A stretch of DNA of 64,000 nt. Source: Mansonella perstans (lineage: Eukaryota; Nematoda; Chromadorea; Rhabditida; Onchocercidae). Within the stretch, counting starts at the first letter, position 1. Each line of letters opens with the position of its first letter. The notes under the pieces are model-generated. The model was given only the letters and a program-made list of their open reading frames with translations, was not told the origin of the DNA and searched no databases. The DNA lies in assembly GCA_037074765.1 (NCBI GenBank), contig JBAMDO010000076.1:124001-188000 (forward strand), read 5' to 3'. Positions 35,013 through 49,469 of this stretch are shown one piece after another. The position numbers were made by a program, and so were the translations under genes.

Positions 35013-38000
35013 TTATATTGTTAAATCTGGTGGACCATTATGTTTGACTGCTATTAGTTCGTTTTCTGATTGTCTTTCACGCAGTGGAATACGTTTTTGC
35101 GCTATGACGGGTTGTTGTTTTACCTAGAACAATTTAAAAAAAAAAATCTTTAAAAGTTTTTTCGGGAATTATGCCTTCTTTTTTTAGTTGCAAATATTTA
35201 ATTTCTCCAATCAAATGACTATATAAGAAGAGCTGCAGTATTTTTAAGTACTGCCCTTAGTAATAATAATAAATATCAATAATAATGATGATGGTAACAA
35301 TACAAGAAAGTTTTTGAGGTAAAACTATTATCAATGATTTGTTTTCACATTAAAGCATGATTTTCATGTATTTAGTGGTTTTTTCCTCTATAGAGTGATG
35401 GACAAAAAGTTGACAAAAAAAGGAAAAAACCTACTTGATCAATACTTAAAACACCGCGGCGTTTTTTGGGTAACTTGGAACGAGCTTGTGTATGAGAGTA
35501 GAAAAGAGCAAAATTGCTAACAATTACCTGAAAAAGTTATTCATTATCAAAATGAGAGAACGGAAGTGGAACATTGACCGGTTCATATTTTAGCTTTAAA
35601 TCAAACTGATATTTTAACAATTTGAAATTTAAAAGCAATTTTAAAAATATACGAATAAATTAACTAACTGATTGGAATGAAAGTAAGAATCTATATATAT
35701 ATATATATGTATGTATGTAAGCATTATGATTCTGTGTGCATAAATGCGGGTATAAATAATAAATGGATAAAGTCTAATGAATTTAATTAATAAAATAATG
35801 ATAATAATTATTTATGTGACTAATAATGATACAAAATGTTCATAAAAATTTATGGTAGTTTTTTTTTTTGAAATTGTTTCGTTTTCTTTTTTCACTGTCA
35901 TATCTATTTTTGCAGCCAGTTTTATTCGTTTATTCACATTTTTTCGTGTTATTAATTATTACTATTATCAATCACCATTAAAACTGTTAATTGTTATCGT
36001 TATTATTATTATTATAGTTATGGTTATTATTATTATTAGAGTTATGGTTATTATTATTACATAGTTATGGTTATTATTATTATAGTTATGATTATTGTTA
36101 TTATAATGATGATTATTGTTATTATTATTATTATTGCTATTATTATTATCATTATTTTATTGTTATTATTATTATGAAATGATTACAGGAACAGGTAGTG
36201 CAATAGTTAAAACACCGGCAAGTGCGCACACTGAACCAATAATACGTCCCAAATATGTATGAGGCGTCATATCACCATAACCAATTGTTGTCATTGTCAC
36301 TACCTATGAAAAAAAGGATTGATAAACAAACACATTTAAATATATAGATAAATAAATATGCGTTTATTTATTTATTTACTTAATGCAAACTAGTTTTACT
36401 TTAATTTTTCAATTTTTGAAATTCACTTTTGACCGAAAGTTTTTTATTTTATTATTATTTACATAATAATAAAATATGAAATTGTTTAAAAAAATGAATA
36501 ATAAGACAAAATAAAAATTAATAAATAAGAAGCATTAAAAAAAAGTGCATCTATTTTATCTTGTCTTCCTGCACTTCCCTTGTCTTTTTGTAAAATTAAA
36601 AAAAAAAACGACTTACAGCCCACCATAAACCCAATGGAATACTTTGGAATTGATTTTCAGGATTTACTTCAACACGTTCTGCGTAATAAACTAACGATGC
36701 AAATACGACAATACCAAGGACAAGGAAAAATACCAACAGCATCAGTTCTTTAGCACTTGCCCTGAAAACTATATACTCCATAACTATTGAAGTAAAAAAT
36801 AGTAATTAGCAGAACATCTATGCAGTAAGCAGAAGATACATGTGCAGTATAAATGAATATGCACTAAAATAACTAAGAAAAAAAAGGAAAATAGAGTGTA
36901 CAAACTAGTTGTCATAAAATTAATTAAAACCTGAAAGTATGCATGAGAATCTTGAGGCCACTGGAATGTTGGGTAAGTTTGAATAGGCGCATAATTCTAA
37001 TAATTGAGAAGAACTCAAGATCTGCTTTTGAACCGTATGTTAACATTAGTAAATCCACATAAAACGTTAGTGTGGCTATCAAATCTATCAGATTCACCTG
37101 TCAACATTATTTATTTAATTTATATAATAAATTTATATTTATTTAATTAATTTATATAAATTTATATGAAAGATTACGAAAGCTGTTTAAGTCTGTTATA
37201 TTTATCTGCAAATATTACTGATGCAAAAATATACAGCCAAAAAAATTGGACTTTCTGATTTTAACCAAGGAAAGTTAAACTGAAATAACATTATAAGTAT
37301 AAGTATAGATTTAGTAATCATGTATAGATTTGATAATTCAGAGATACGGCAAACATTGCTTTGTTTTTTTGAAAAGAAATCGAAGTTCTGATTTTTCTTT
37401 TTAAATTTTGGTTAAATTTAAAAGACTGCCATCCAGTAGTCCTTATATATCAGAAATGAATTTAATATATTTATTCCTCATTTCTTGCAAAATTCATCAA
37501 CTTACCGGTGTCTTAAAGTATTTAATTTTAGAAGGACAAGAGATAAATCGAATAAATATTTCTATTGTAAACCATACATTACATATTGCCTCAATTATCT
37601 GAATAAGCAAATTGAATCATTTGAAATAATAAAAAAAATTCGAAAAAAATAAAATTTCAAATTTAGCAAAGAAGAAAAGCGACAATAAAATTATTTTTGC
37701 ATGCAAAAAAGCTATTAAATCAGTCAAAAAGATATAAGTTTTATTTAATTTAATTCAAATTAACTTGAAATTTAAGCTTGCTATTACAAATGAAATGAAA
37801 CGAAATGATGAAGTTACCAAAAAACCCGGATGTGGTTTGGAATTTCGGTTATCAATACCAATTATTCCGCTATGAAATTTAGTTGGAAGACCAGTTTTGG
37901 AATGATAATAGTGATCAGATGTGAAATTGATTAGCCTATCATCCAATTCAGCAACTCGTAAACTGGGATGTGTTTTGAGACAGAATACAATAATTGCTAT

Positions 38001-39877
38001 GATTAGGAAAAAAACTGATATAACAGCAATTACCTGAAACAGAAAATGAAATTCCAAAATTTTAATCATGATTTAATTAAAACGACTAGTTTTGAAATTA
38101 CTTAACCTAAAAAAGTTTCACAGATACTTGGCATTTAGAAAAAAATTGTATTTTAAAAATTATAAGCGCGAAATTAAAGGAATAATGGAATGTAAAAGCT
38201 CCAAGTTATAAAATTATTCGCTCACTTTGTTTATTTTTTGTCGTGAAGTTAGAAATTGAAATGAAAACTAATTCAAAAGTGAAAAACAAAAATGAATTTA
38301 AAAATAACATATAAAATATATGACCGAAAGCCCGGCCCAAATTTAACAAATATGTATTCAATTACTAATTTTAAACTCCAGCGAGGTTTTCTTTATCAAA
38401 CTTCGATAAAATCTGCTTTGTTATTGATTGTACTAAATCTTAATTATTTAATAACTGCTCAGTTTTTCATTTTATACTACCAATTAATTAAATGGCTTAT
38501 TGTTATAAGCCAGCGAATCAAGAAAAAAAAACAAAATTAAAGCGATTAACTTTTTCTCGTTTATGTTGAATTTCTGAAACTTTCCACTTCAGAAACAATT
38601 TCTTTTCGATTCAGCGAAATATTTTTTGCAATTAAATTAATTTCAGTGGCAAAAAAGGATTTCAAGAGCATGAATTTGTTAGAAATTTTAATGAGTTATA
38701 GAGAAAAAGTAAAATAAAATGAAGAGAAGAAAAGCCGACAGACTTTTGCCCATTGAGATGAATAGGGCTCATCAAATAAGTGCCAGATTTTTGGTTTTAA
38801 TTTTTGCCATTTCGATAGTGAATGATTATGATAATCGTCCTCCCAGCCGAATCTGAAAGAAAACTGAAAATTTGCAACTATTTAATTGCTTAAACTTTTG
38901 AGCTTGATTTTCAAAATGCATAAATATAATCATATCCAGTAGAAATTTGATTTGTTTTAATAGTGCTTTTACTAATTACTAAATAAATTGCTTTTATTAC
39001 CGTCGGTAGACTTCTTCTGGATCCTTCAAATGATTTTCGTCAAAATACGTGTCAAGCTTGTCAAGAGTCGTCAGTACTTCTTGTGTGTCACGATGCTGCG
39101 TATATGTCATCCAACAACATGGCTCAACTTCGTTAGCATCCAAGCCCCAATACTCAAAAAAAAAAAAAAAATTGATAAGCATTGATTAAAACATTAAAAA
39201 CATAAGGAAAAAAATGCAAATTTGGAAAGAATTCATTTATTAATTGGTTAATTAGCAATCCCTTCATTTCTGCTGCGTTTTCTCCGACGTCCATTTCTTA
39301 AGTTATCTGCTTTTTTTCTATCCACTTACGGCAGAATAACTAAGTAATGCTAATTTTGTCAAATTAACATGACATGACTAATCCTATCACTATCACATAC
39401 TTTATTATCAATCAATAGTTTATCATTGATCAGGCTTTAAATTTGGAGTTAATAAAATGATGTTTAGCAATGAATTGGAGTTAAAGAAGTAGATTAATTA
39501 AATAATTCTCCGTTTAATTAGTGAAATAAAACGTATATTGTTAATGGCTCAAAACATACTTTAAAAAAAAGTCAGAAATAATGAAGTATTAAGAGTGTGC
39601 TGTGAAATAAACAAATAAATACCTTCAATTCCTCCTCAAAAAGTGGTCCACAAACATCCAATGGATAATGCAATTTACCAGTACGATAATAATTTAAAAT
39701 AAGAGCAAAAACTCCAGGATGACGATCAAAGAAGTATTCATTGAGGATTGGATCATAATTAGCCAAATTTTGTGTCAAACGGCTTAAACGTGTGGCCGGA
39801 ATTTTTTTAAGAGTATGCTTATATGTCTCATGTCGTATACCACCAACATTCAGGATAATACGATATTCACTATCCAT
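35013..39877 (-). CDS. egl-36: Shaw/Kv3-type voltage-gated potassium channel (egl-36-like)
   Basis: Ten minus-strand exons (39877-39623, 39152-39001, 38852-38744, 38033-37818, 37598-37506, 37097-36931, 36761-36617, 36303-36187, 35527-35435, 35123-35013) join in frame to 485 residues. The T1 tetramerization domain (1 to about 150) starts with [20 protein letters not shown] and has the zinc-binding pattern H70-x5-C76-x20-C97-C98 of non-Shaker Kv channels. S1 is at about 173-195, S2 at 245-267, S3 at 276-293, and the S4 segment [21 protein letters not shown] at about 304-325 has the few positive charges typical of Shaw. S5 follows, then the selectivity filter TTIGYGD at 384-390, and S6 with ALPVPVIVSNF (about 414-424). 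The C-terminus is short. The product sits in the plasma membrane of excitable cells. TTTATT at 34938-34943 is a likely polyadenylation signal. Confidence 0.92.
35985..36178. repeat. ATT-triplet-rich repeat in channel intron 8
   Basis: Runs of TTATTATT alternate with AGTTATGG about every 25-30 bases, then pass into a purer ATT/GTT triplet tract. It lies directly after the donor of exon 8, within the intron between the pore exon and the S6-end exon. Confidence 0.85.
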
Positions 39878-40378
39878 AATATTGCTCCTATAAAATTAAC
39901 CAATTTCATACATAATTAAAGCAACCAAATTTGTGATAACTGTTTGAAGGAAAAAACAAATACATTCTACAAATGTATTTGTAATTATTTGAAGATTGTG
40001 TAATCAAAACATTCAAAAGTACACATATATTAAAAAAAAAATAATTATGTCAAGTATGGGAATTTCATAAATTGCAACGAATTGTTGTTTTATTGCCAAT
40101 TTGCGAAATTTTTTTCTAACAAAAATTTATTAAATCAAAACAAATTAAAAAAAGCAATTCAAGTTACTAAAATGATTCAAAAAAAAATGTATTTTTTGGA
40201 TGTTTTGAAATAATAGCTGCAACTTGTCACCATCAAATGTCATTTTTTCTTTCTTTCAGATAGCGAATTGAACAAAACACAACTCCTAAATTGACCTTTT
40301 TTTTTTGCTGAAAAGTTAACTTCCATAGAAACATCGAAAAAAAGCAAAACAAAACAAAAGCGAAAGAAACAATATGAA

Positions 40379-40422
40379 ATATGAAACATGATATGTGCAA
40401 ATGAAACATGATATGTGCAAAT
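40379..40422. repeat. Short tandem duplication, 20-base unit
   Basis: The unit GAAACATGATATGTGCAAAT occurs twice head to tail, about 500 bases upstream of the channel start. Confidence 0.8.
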
Positions 40423-41904
40423 GGCTAATTAAATGAAAATCAAAGAGGGGATGAAAAGGTAAAAAAATAATTTATTGAATTTCATTTTTCAAAAAATTTA
40501 AAATAGTAAATCTGCAAGCAAAGGAAAAGAAAAAATTGAAAAAAAAAAACTAACTGAAAACTTTGTTTTTGTTGTAAACTTTTTTTTAAAATTTTATTTA
40601 CGTGCATGCATATGTGTATCTTGTTTGTTTGCGTATGCATGTGTGTGTGTATATGTTTGTGTAATTTTTCATAAGCATAAAATTTTTGACAAGTATGAAA
40701 TACAATCATTGCCGATGAATTTTGATTTGATCAGAATTTGAGCAAGCTTAAATTTCAAAAACAAAAAAAAATTAAAACAGAAACAATTTATCGGAAGAGA
40801 GAAAGAGAATTGAGTTTTGTTTTTCTTTTATATTCGCGTGAAAAATAATAAGTTTTGAAATAAAATTTTTTCATTCATTTTAGTTGGAAATATAAATTTC
40901 GCTTCATTGCAATTTTATCTTCCATTTTCCTTTTAACAAAATAAAAATATTCTTTAATCTTTTTAAAAATCCGTTTTTTTCTTTTTTCAGACGCAAAACA
41001 TTTTAATTCATTTTTTTTGTCCCCTTTTTAATTTCATAATTTACTTTATGTAATTTTTAATAAACTTAATGGCTCTTATAACTTCGAACAATTTTTTTTT
41101 GCATTTCACAACTTTATTTATAATAAATTTAGCAACTTTCATTAACTTAATTTCATGGCTTATTTTTCTATAAAAAATTAATATACGGTAGAACAAAAGA
41201 AAAAGTCTGCTTGGATCCGGGAGTAGAAAATGTTTCCATTTCATTTTTACTCTCTCTCCCTTCTCTTTCTTTCTTTTTGATATATGTCTGCAAAAATTTC
41301 ATTAAAAATTTTTTTCCTTTTTTTTAACATTCAATTAAGTCATTTGTTTTATTTCATTAGTTTTTTTTTTTTAAAGATGTGCTGTTGCTATCATTTAAAT
41401 TTGTCTTTTAAACTGTATGGATGACAACCACTCAATTTTTGGCTTTTTTTTCGGAATCATTTAATTAATAAATTAATTAGAATTCGTATTAATGTAAAAT
41501 TGTAATTCATTTTAAATATTTTTCAATATAATTACAGCATAGTTATCATTTGTTTGTTTTATGAGATTTTTTAGTCAATAAATAAGTATATTTCAAATGA
41601 TACTTGAATAATGGCGAAGAAAAAAACATAGCGAGAAGAGTAATTACAACACTTCAACATAATTATGAATTCCTCTTGTGACAAAAAATTTATTAATGAA
41701 TTCAAATAGAATTGATTTTTCACGATTTTCCCGAAAAACAACACTTACTTCTATTTACTCGATTGATTGTAATGTACTGCGTATTCTTCTTAAATAACAA
41801 TTATAACTGATTTTACTTTTAATGAAATTTATTTCTCGGTATTTCGATAATCAATGTTTACAATAATCTCACCAATTAGCAACAATATCATTAACGATTT
41901 ATTG

Positions 41905-42008
41905 AAAATCATTTTATCATTTTATTAAGGATGCGTAAAATCATTTTATCATCATTTTATTAAGGATGGTAAAATCATCTTATTATCATTTTATCCAGGA
42001 TGCGTAAG
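41905..42008. repeat. Tandem repeat, about 35-base unit
   Basis: The block AAAATCATTTTATCAT...TTTTATTAAGGATGCGT occurs about three times in succession with small changes. No function is seen. Confidence 0.75.
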
Positions 42009-45000
42009 TTAAATTAAAACTAATAAATCGATAAATCGAATTCCTATTAATAATTAATTAATTTATTAGGAAAAATTGAAGAACAGATAAATTGAGAAGG
42101 CATATTCCCATACAATTTTTGTTAATTATAAATATTTTTCTTGCTGAAATGATAATCGTATAATTAAAAAATTTCAATTAAATAATAGCTAATAAATAAT
42201 TAAATTTTTCGAATGCAAATGAAAACAAAAGAATATTAATGCAAAAAAATAGAAGGAAAATAAAGAAAACCTATAATTAAAAGAATAAATTAATTAAAAC
42301 ATAAAAAAAATGTCTAACAGTGATAATCAAATTATATTAATACAAAAGACCTGGCTAATTACATATTTCTTGAAATAATTGAATGACTGTTCCAGGTTAG
42401 AAAGAGACGAAATATCGAATTTTATGAAAGACGAAAAAAGCTTAAATAACATTAAGGTTATTTAACTGCATCCAGTAATAAATTTTAAAAGGAAAAAAGT
42501 AAAATTTTCGAGTTAAAAGGAGAAAGAGAAAGAAAAGTAGGGAGAAAGAAGGGAAAGGGGAAGACAGCTGAGAGAGAGAGAGGCCAAAAAACCATAAAAG
42601 AATCGAAAAAAAAATAATCGTATAAAAATCTGTTAGGTGAATTATACGGCAGCACGGATTAAGCTTATTGTTTTTAATCATTATTCTACTTCATTATATC
42701 GCTCCATGAGAAAAGAGAAAGGAGAAAATTGAAGCTAAGAAAGAGAACAAAAAGTAAAAAAATAAATTGAAATTAAAATTAAAATTAGAAATGAAAAAAG
42801 CAAGCAGTAAAAAACCAAAATGTATTAAAAATTAATACTTTTTTCTTCGTTCGTTTTTCTCTTTCATATTCTCAGACATTTTAGAAGTGATAAAACACTT
42901 GAAATATGAAGGAAATTAATTGGAAATGAAAGAAAGGAAAGAAAGGAATGAATAATACAGGGCTATTTTGAAGTATTTAATGCCAAATTTTTTTTGGCTG
43001 TTTCCTGCATAAATGGATGAAATGACTGATAGCAGAAAATTTTAGCTAAAAAAGCACAATTGATAGTAGAAACAGTGCAAAGTTGTCATTAAATTAATGG
43101 AAGAAACATTTTTTGAAATATGAAATTTAAATGGAAACTTTTTTTTTTGGTGTGTTAGAGAATGATGAATTTGAATAATTGAAAATGGAAAAATTAATGA
43201 AATTCAATTTTAAAGCAAAGTAATGCAGTGAATTGAAATTTGCAATATTCACATCATATTAGGAGAGAAATTTTGATAGAATTTACGCCGCGTGAAAAAA
43301 AATGAAAAAGAATTTTTTACAGTTTGCGCCATATGAAGTAGAAGCCGTATGAGAACTGTGTCACAGTGTCACTAAAGTTTGAAATCCGGCTCCTTTCATT
43401 TACTTCCTTTCTTTTTTCTCAGCATTTTCTCATTTTTAAAATAACAGCTAATTTTTTATGTTTTTTTCCATCGCAAAGAAATGATTATTTCGAAAAATTT
43501 CGAAATATTTCATTTTTTCTGTCTATTTTAAATATTTCTGTGCCAAATTTTCCATTGCAGTTGCCATTAGCACACTGTGGAGATTTATGATTTGAATAAA
43601 AGAAAAATTATGCTTAATAAAAAGGAGAAAAACAAAAAAGGATAGAAATGATGAAGAAAAGTTTTTTCTTTCGATGCAGAAATTTCGGATAAGATCAAAT
43701 AATTAATGTTATCATATAAATTTCAAAGTTGATGCTTAAATATGACCACTGACATGTTGAATTCCAGGAATGTCATTTATCATTCATGGAATTAACAATG
43801 ATTACAATCGGAAAACTTAAATTCCATAAAATTTTTATTTTGCAAAATGCATTTGCCGCCAGTACCGTAAACAATTGTGTGAAGCAATAAATCATTTTAA
43901 AAATTCAGCCTTTTGCAAAAAAAAACTTCTCGTCGAAACACAAAAAAATTTTCTGTTCCTTTTAAAAAATAGAAGTAATAGAAGCGCGAAAAAAGGAAAA
44001 TGGAAAATTTTTCCCATAGGTGAAATGAAAAGTTATAAATTAAAATGGCGGAATGATAAAAGGTAAATAACAAACTAATTCAGTGGTAAGTTTCACAAAG
44101 AAGTTAATCATCTCAGTGGCAGCCAAATGTGAAAAAACAAGAAACAAGAAGCGAATAAAACTTTAATCACATATCAATTTCATTAAATTGTTTTCAAACT
44201 TATAAGACAATTTTGCAAATAAGCAGCAAAAATCGTTATTCTTCATCATCGTCATAATACATCATTTCTTACTACTATTAATAATAACAGTTATTACTGA
44301 TATCATTGGTACTGTGCTTATCATCACTACCACTATTATTATTGTCGATAACTGTCAGAATTATTCACACAAGCACAGACATATACATGCACACATTATT
44401 TTTGTTACTATAATCATATTCATAATTATTCATAGTGATTATTCATGATCATTCATGGTGATGTATTCATGATCGTTCACAAGAACACTTTACCGCATAC
44501 ATACACATATATGGATAGTTATATATTCTGTATGCCAACAAAGAGAATAGGAAAATTATGATGGGCTAACGACATGTGTTAAGCATTTTTCCAATTTCAT
44601 CAAGTCAAAAAGTCATATAACAAAATCGGAATATACATCATCTGATTCTGTCTTAGTCTTTATTTTATCCTTTTACTTTCAAGTACAACTTTAAAAATTT
44701 AATTAACCTTTTTTTCCTAATAATTTTAAAATTTATTCAAAATTTTTGATAGCATAATATGCTCAAAACAGCCCATAATGATAAAAGACTTCTTCCATTT
44801 CTTTCAAAAAGAAAGTCAAATTTGATTTGAATCAATTAGTTGACAGTAAAATTTCCTAACACCTCAAATCGGATCAGTAGAACAATGATATGTGTAAGCT
44901 TTTACAATCATCTTATCATTAATATCATTTATGAAATATATGCATACATCCATCACTGTATCCATTTGATGGACATTTATGATTCATTATTAATTATAGT

Positions 45001-46169
45001 CATTTTAACGGAAAATTAATTGTGATATCAACAATTCTTGAATATACTTTATTTCTTTTTCTGCTAAATCAATTTGTATATCCTTAGTTGTCACATTCTT
45101 TTTTTTCGTTTAGTGTTAATCCTCTTCATCTCGTTTAAGCCATCCAATTTAATTACTCTATGTCATCATCTAATTATCTCCACCATAGAAATAATCAATT
45201 AATGCTTATTTACACTGCAAAACACTGATTTTTATGCTTCATCTTATTTTCATGAAATTTTTTTCCTTATGAGAAAAAAAAAACCAACAAAAAGTAAAGT
45301 TTGAATTAATGAAAAAGAAGAGAAGAAAAGAAGTGTAAAATATAAAATAATACGTTAGTGTAAAATAAGCAAACAAAAGCAAGAATTGAATGCAGAAAAG
45401 TGAAGTGAAGTAGATGAAATTGACAGGTCAGCGGAGGAGGCGAGAGTAAATGTTAAATTATGCAAATGAAATATTCGAGAAGGAATGATAGATGAATTGG
45501 TTGTTATCAATAGAGAATAATGCGCTAAATACTAAGAAGGATTTTATCACCGAGTAATCACTGATAGCGATCGATAGTAACAAATTTATGCAAAACTGAA
45601 AAATTTTCAATGGGCTAATTGAAAAAGATAAGTAGGACTGATAAAAAGATAAATGAGAAAAATCCTCATATTGTTCTCGCTTTATTTTAAAGATCATTCA
45701 TTACCTCTAGCAGACTACTTTTCAAAAATCATAGAAGTGGAATATTTGCAAATTTGTTAAACTTGAAATATAAAAGAAATTAATGAAAATAACTTATGAA
45801 TGCCAATGAAAATAATAAGAGGATTTCTGTCATTTATGTTTTTATCAATCCTACTTATCTTTGTAATCATCTTCGCTTTTTCACTGCACCGCTAAATATG
45901 ATTAATTTCTTCTGAAATCTAAATTTCCATCTAAAAAAAAGAGTTGCAGAATAATAAAGTACAATAGGCATTACAAAAAGTTACTGTAATTTGGTTCTTA
46001 TGAAGATGCTGGAAATGACGATAATGATAAAACCTGTAATACTAGTAATAATATAATTTCATTATTAATAGTAATGGGAAAGTTTAGTATTAGCTTCTTG
46101 ATGTTGTTTTAAGCTAACTGTTCAGTCTGAGGAAAGATTTTTGACATTGAAACATTGAAATAACTATCA

Positions 46170-46330
46170 TAAGGTATGCTGTAGAATTTAGGCAACGTTA
46201 CAGCATGTTTGAAACAGTTACAGTAACTGTAGAGGTTAAGTTACTGTAAAATTTTACAGGTAACTGTAGAACCACTGCATATTTGAGACAGTAATAGTAT
46301 ATTTGAAATAGATTATGTTAAAGCCACACT
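46170..46330. repeat. Cluster of TTACAGTAACTGTA-type palindromes
   Basis: Several copies of TTACAGT/ACTGTAA and AACTGTAGA occur in both orientations within 160 bases, including the palindrome TTACAGTAACTGTAG near 46215-46232. This resembles the short CTACTGTA-like dispersed repeats known from nematode genomes. The link is by similarity of motif only. Confidence 0.55.
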
Positions 46331-49300
46331 ATCATAACTGTTTGCGTTTGTACCTATTTTTGTTGAAAAAAAAGAAATTAGATTGCCAAATATCAAATGA
46401 AATGATACTGATAATAATATAATAATGGTTTTGATCAATATCCAAAAAAAAATCAAGTGGGATTGGAAAACAAGCAAAGAGAAATAGTGACAAGATAAAT
46501 AGGATGTGATAAATGGTTATAAAATAAAACTGACAAGTCAAAATTAGAGGATCTGAGGTGAAAGCAGGGAAAAAAGAGTAAAGATATAGAGGAGAGGAAG
46601 AACTGAAAATAGAAAAGGATGTTGGAAAAAATTCTCAAGTGATATAAGCGGAATGGATTTAAAAGGTTACACATGAACATTGATAAGAAGGGCAAAGAAC
46701 TGAAAAAACAGGGAAAGCTGACTGTTCAAAATGTATTTATTTTTGCTTTTTTAAACTTTCATCCTTGCTAAGTAAAAAAAAACACTGATCAAATAGGAAG
46801 GATATTTGAAGCAAAAACTTCAGGGTGGAAAAGTTTCAGTTCATGAAATCAACTTTTTCTCTTTTAATTGCATTTTTCCACATTTTGCATTACTTTAAGA
46901 AGAAGAGAAAAGACGAAGGAATCAGCAAATGAAGCTATTTTTACTAACTTTGATTCAGTTCCTTTCAAAGAATGAAGCAAAAAAATCTGCAAAAAATTTT
47001 ATACTTTGCAAGGAATTTTGTTGAAACTCAGGGAATGTACTTTTCGCTTTATTGCTTTTATAATTTTATTATCTATTCGAATCCTTTTTAAAACTTGTTG
47101 TGCTACCAAAAATAAACAAACTGTCAGAATTCATCAATAAATTTTGATAAAAATGAAAAAAATCTGAAAATAAAATTCTTCGCGCATTTTATTGTCAATC
47201 TTTTTTTTGAATTTCCGAAGAATAAATAAAAAAAAGTTGGCAATAATAAATTTTATAATCGTAAAAATTCCTTCCAAATATTAAAGTGACACGCAATTTT
47301 TGTTTTATGGTTTACAGCCTTTGAAAAAACATTGAAATCACTTGTCTCTAGTTTATTTTTCTTCTGATTCGAATAACTTATGATCAAAACATATTTCAAA
47401 GCAGTTGGTTTTGTGAACTTTTACGACATGATAATTAAAATCAGTAAAATGTTTGTTCAATAAGATACCCCTAACGACAATGACGGTGGTAGAAGACCTG
47501 AAAAGCAATTTGAAGTATTTGTTTTTTCGGATTTTTTCGGACTAATTTCATTTAAATTATTTAAAACTTTATTTTTGAACCAAAATAGCTCGATAATTAA
47601 GAAAAAATATTTAAAGAGTCTAAAAATTAATAATTTTTCCAGAAATCTTCAAAAGTGTTGTTTAAGTTTTGCATATTTATGTTTGAAAATAAATTTTCTA
47701 CATCATTTCAAATGCTGTCCATTTTCAAATCAAATTGCTCTTTTCTAACTCTGATTTATTGGTGGAGTAGCAAACGATATTTCGACAAAATATTTAATAG
47801 GCATTTATAATCAATAGCTATTTTCAGAACAATGCAATCAAAATTTTTGTCTTCTCAAAACCGCTAAAAATTTTTAGCAATACATTTTTGGCTCTGCAAG
47901 CTTCAAATTTCATTGCTGATTCCGTATTTTTTTCATTCAAAAAAAAATTTGAGCTATGCAAAAAATAAAATTATTTTATAAATGAAATTTGCGACTTTAC
48001 TTTTCCCTTTTCTTTTTGTTTTTCTCTCCGAAAACAATTGTTTTTGTTTAAATTTTTCATTTTTGCCATTAAAAATCAGGATAATGCTTAATGTTCTTAT
48101 CATTCATTCAACAAACACATTGCTAAGAATTTCATATCAGTCGCGTCATGCGAGAAGTGATCCATTCATATCAATTGTGTAATATGAGAATTGACAATAA
48201 CTTCGTATTAGCTTCAGTCTTAAGCGAAATTTGATAACAGTTTTTTGTCAACTGCTGTGTCTTACAAGACCTTGACAATAATTTTTTATCCGTTCATAAT
48301 GTAATCCATAAAAAGGACTGTAATTGGAAGATAATTAAAAATCTCAAATTTGAAATGCGCGGAAATGATTAAAAGCACTGACGAATTTGTAAAAACTATC
48401 AAATAAGAGGAATGAAATCTGAATTACGAAGTGTTAAAGATTTTCGTTCCTTGGAAAAAAAATAAAATTTATGGAAGGAATGAAATGAATACATGGTTTT
48501 CTCGACCATTAGCCAGCTTTAAGAAGTTTCAAAATCATTTCATTTTTTAAATTCCAATTTCGTTTCATTCAAATTTCAATCGGAAATTATCAATTGATGC
48601 TAGAAGTGCTAAAGTTTTTTAAAATAGACATTGAAATATTAGAAATTATTTTTAAGAATTATGAATTTTATATCACAGCAAACATATCTCTTCTTCCGCG
48701 GATATCATAAATTTTATTTGAAAATTGATAAATTCGTCATAAATTTTTTCATAGATGATTTAAACTATTGAAATTTCTTAAGATAAACTTATTTTTAATA
48801 GCATCAAAGCTACTGGGAATATAAACAAAATTATGGGAAAATGTCCCAGAATAGGAAATATAAAGGGGATTATAAGTAATGAATAATTAAAATTGAGTCT
48901 CAAATCATATTTTATGACCAGTGACAGAATAATTCAATCTTTATTAATTATTTAATTTATTTTTTTAAAACTTTTTCCTCTCTAGAATTTCTAAAAAGAA
49001 TGGTTTAGGAAAAAATTTAAAATTTATAGTGAAAAGAAAAGTGAATAGGCAAGAGATACCGCTCTATCTATATATATAAACGGAGTTAATTATACAGAAA
49101 GAAGGACAAATAATTGATTTTATGTTAAAAATTTCGTGACAGTTTATTTAAAAGTATTGAATTATTTAAGTTGATGCGTATTTTTCTTCAAATGTCAAAT
49201 TAAAATCGCCCAGTCAAGTATTATTTACTGATAGAAATATTGCTAGAGATCACTATACGGCTACTGATAGATATACGAATGCCATCTAGACATTAAATAT

Positions 49301-49469
49301 TAACCTTTATATGATTGATGATGTTCGGAGATAAACATTACGAAAATAGTCTGCCCTGACACAGTAATATTTAATCACAAAGAGAAATGATAGAATCATT
49401 TGATACGTGTTAATTCGTCCATCGTCCATTTGGTCAGTCTACAGTCATCATTTTGGCCTTATCTCCTCC

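Larger units (their letters stand above)
39878..49469. other. Long AT-rich gene-free region
   Basis: About 9.6 kb between the divergently oriented channel gene and the secreted-protein gene. No exon could be supported: open frames are short, lack paired splice signals and have AT-driven composition. It holds several small repeats (listed separately) and probably the 5' regulatory sequences of both genes. A missed small or RNA gene cannot be excluded. Confidence 0.5.
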
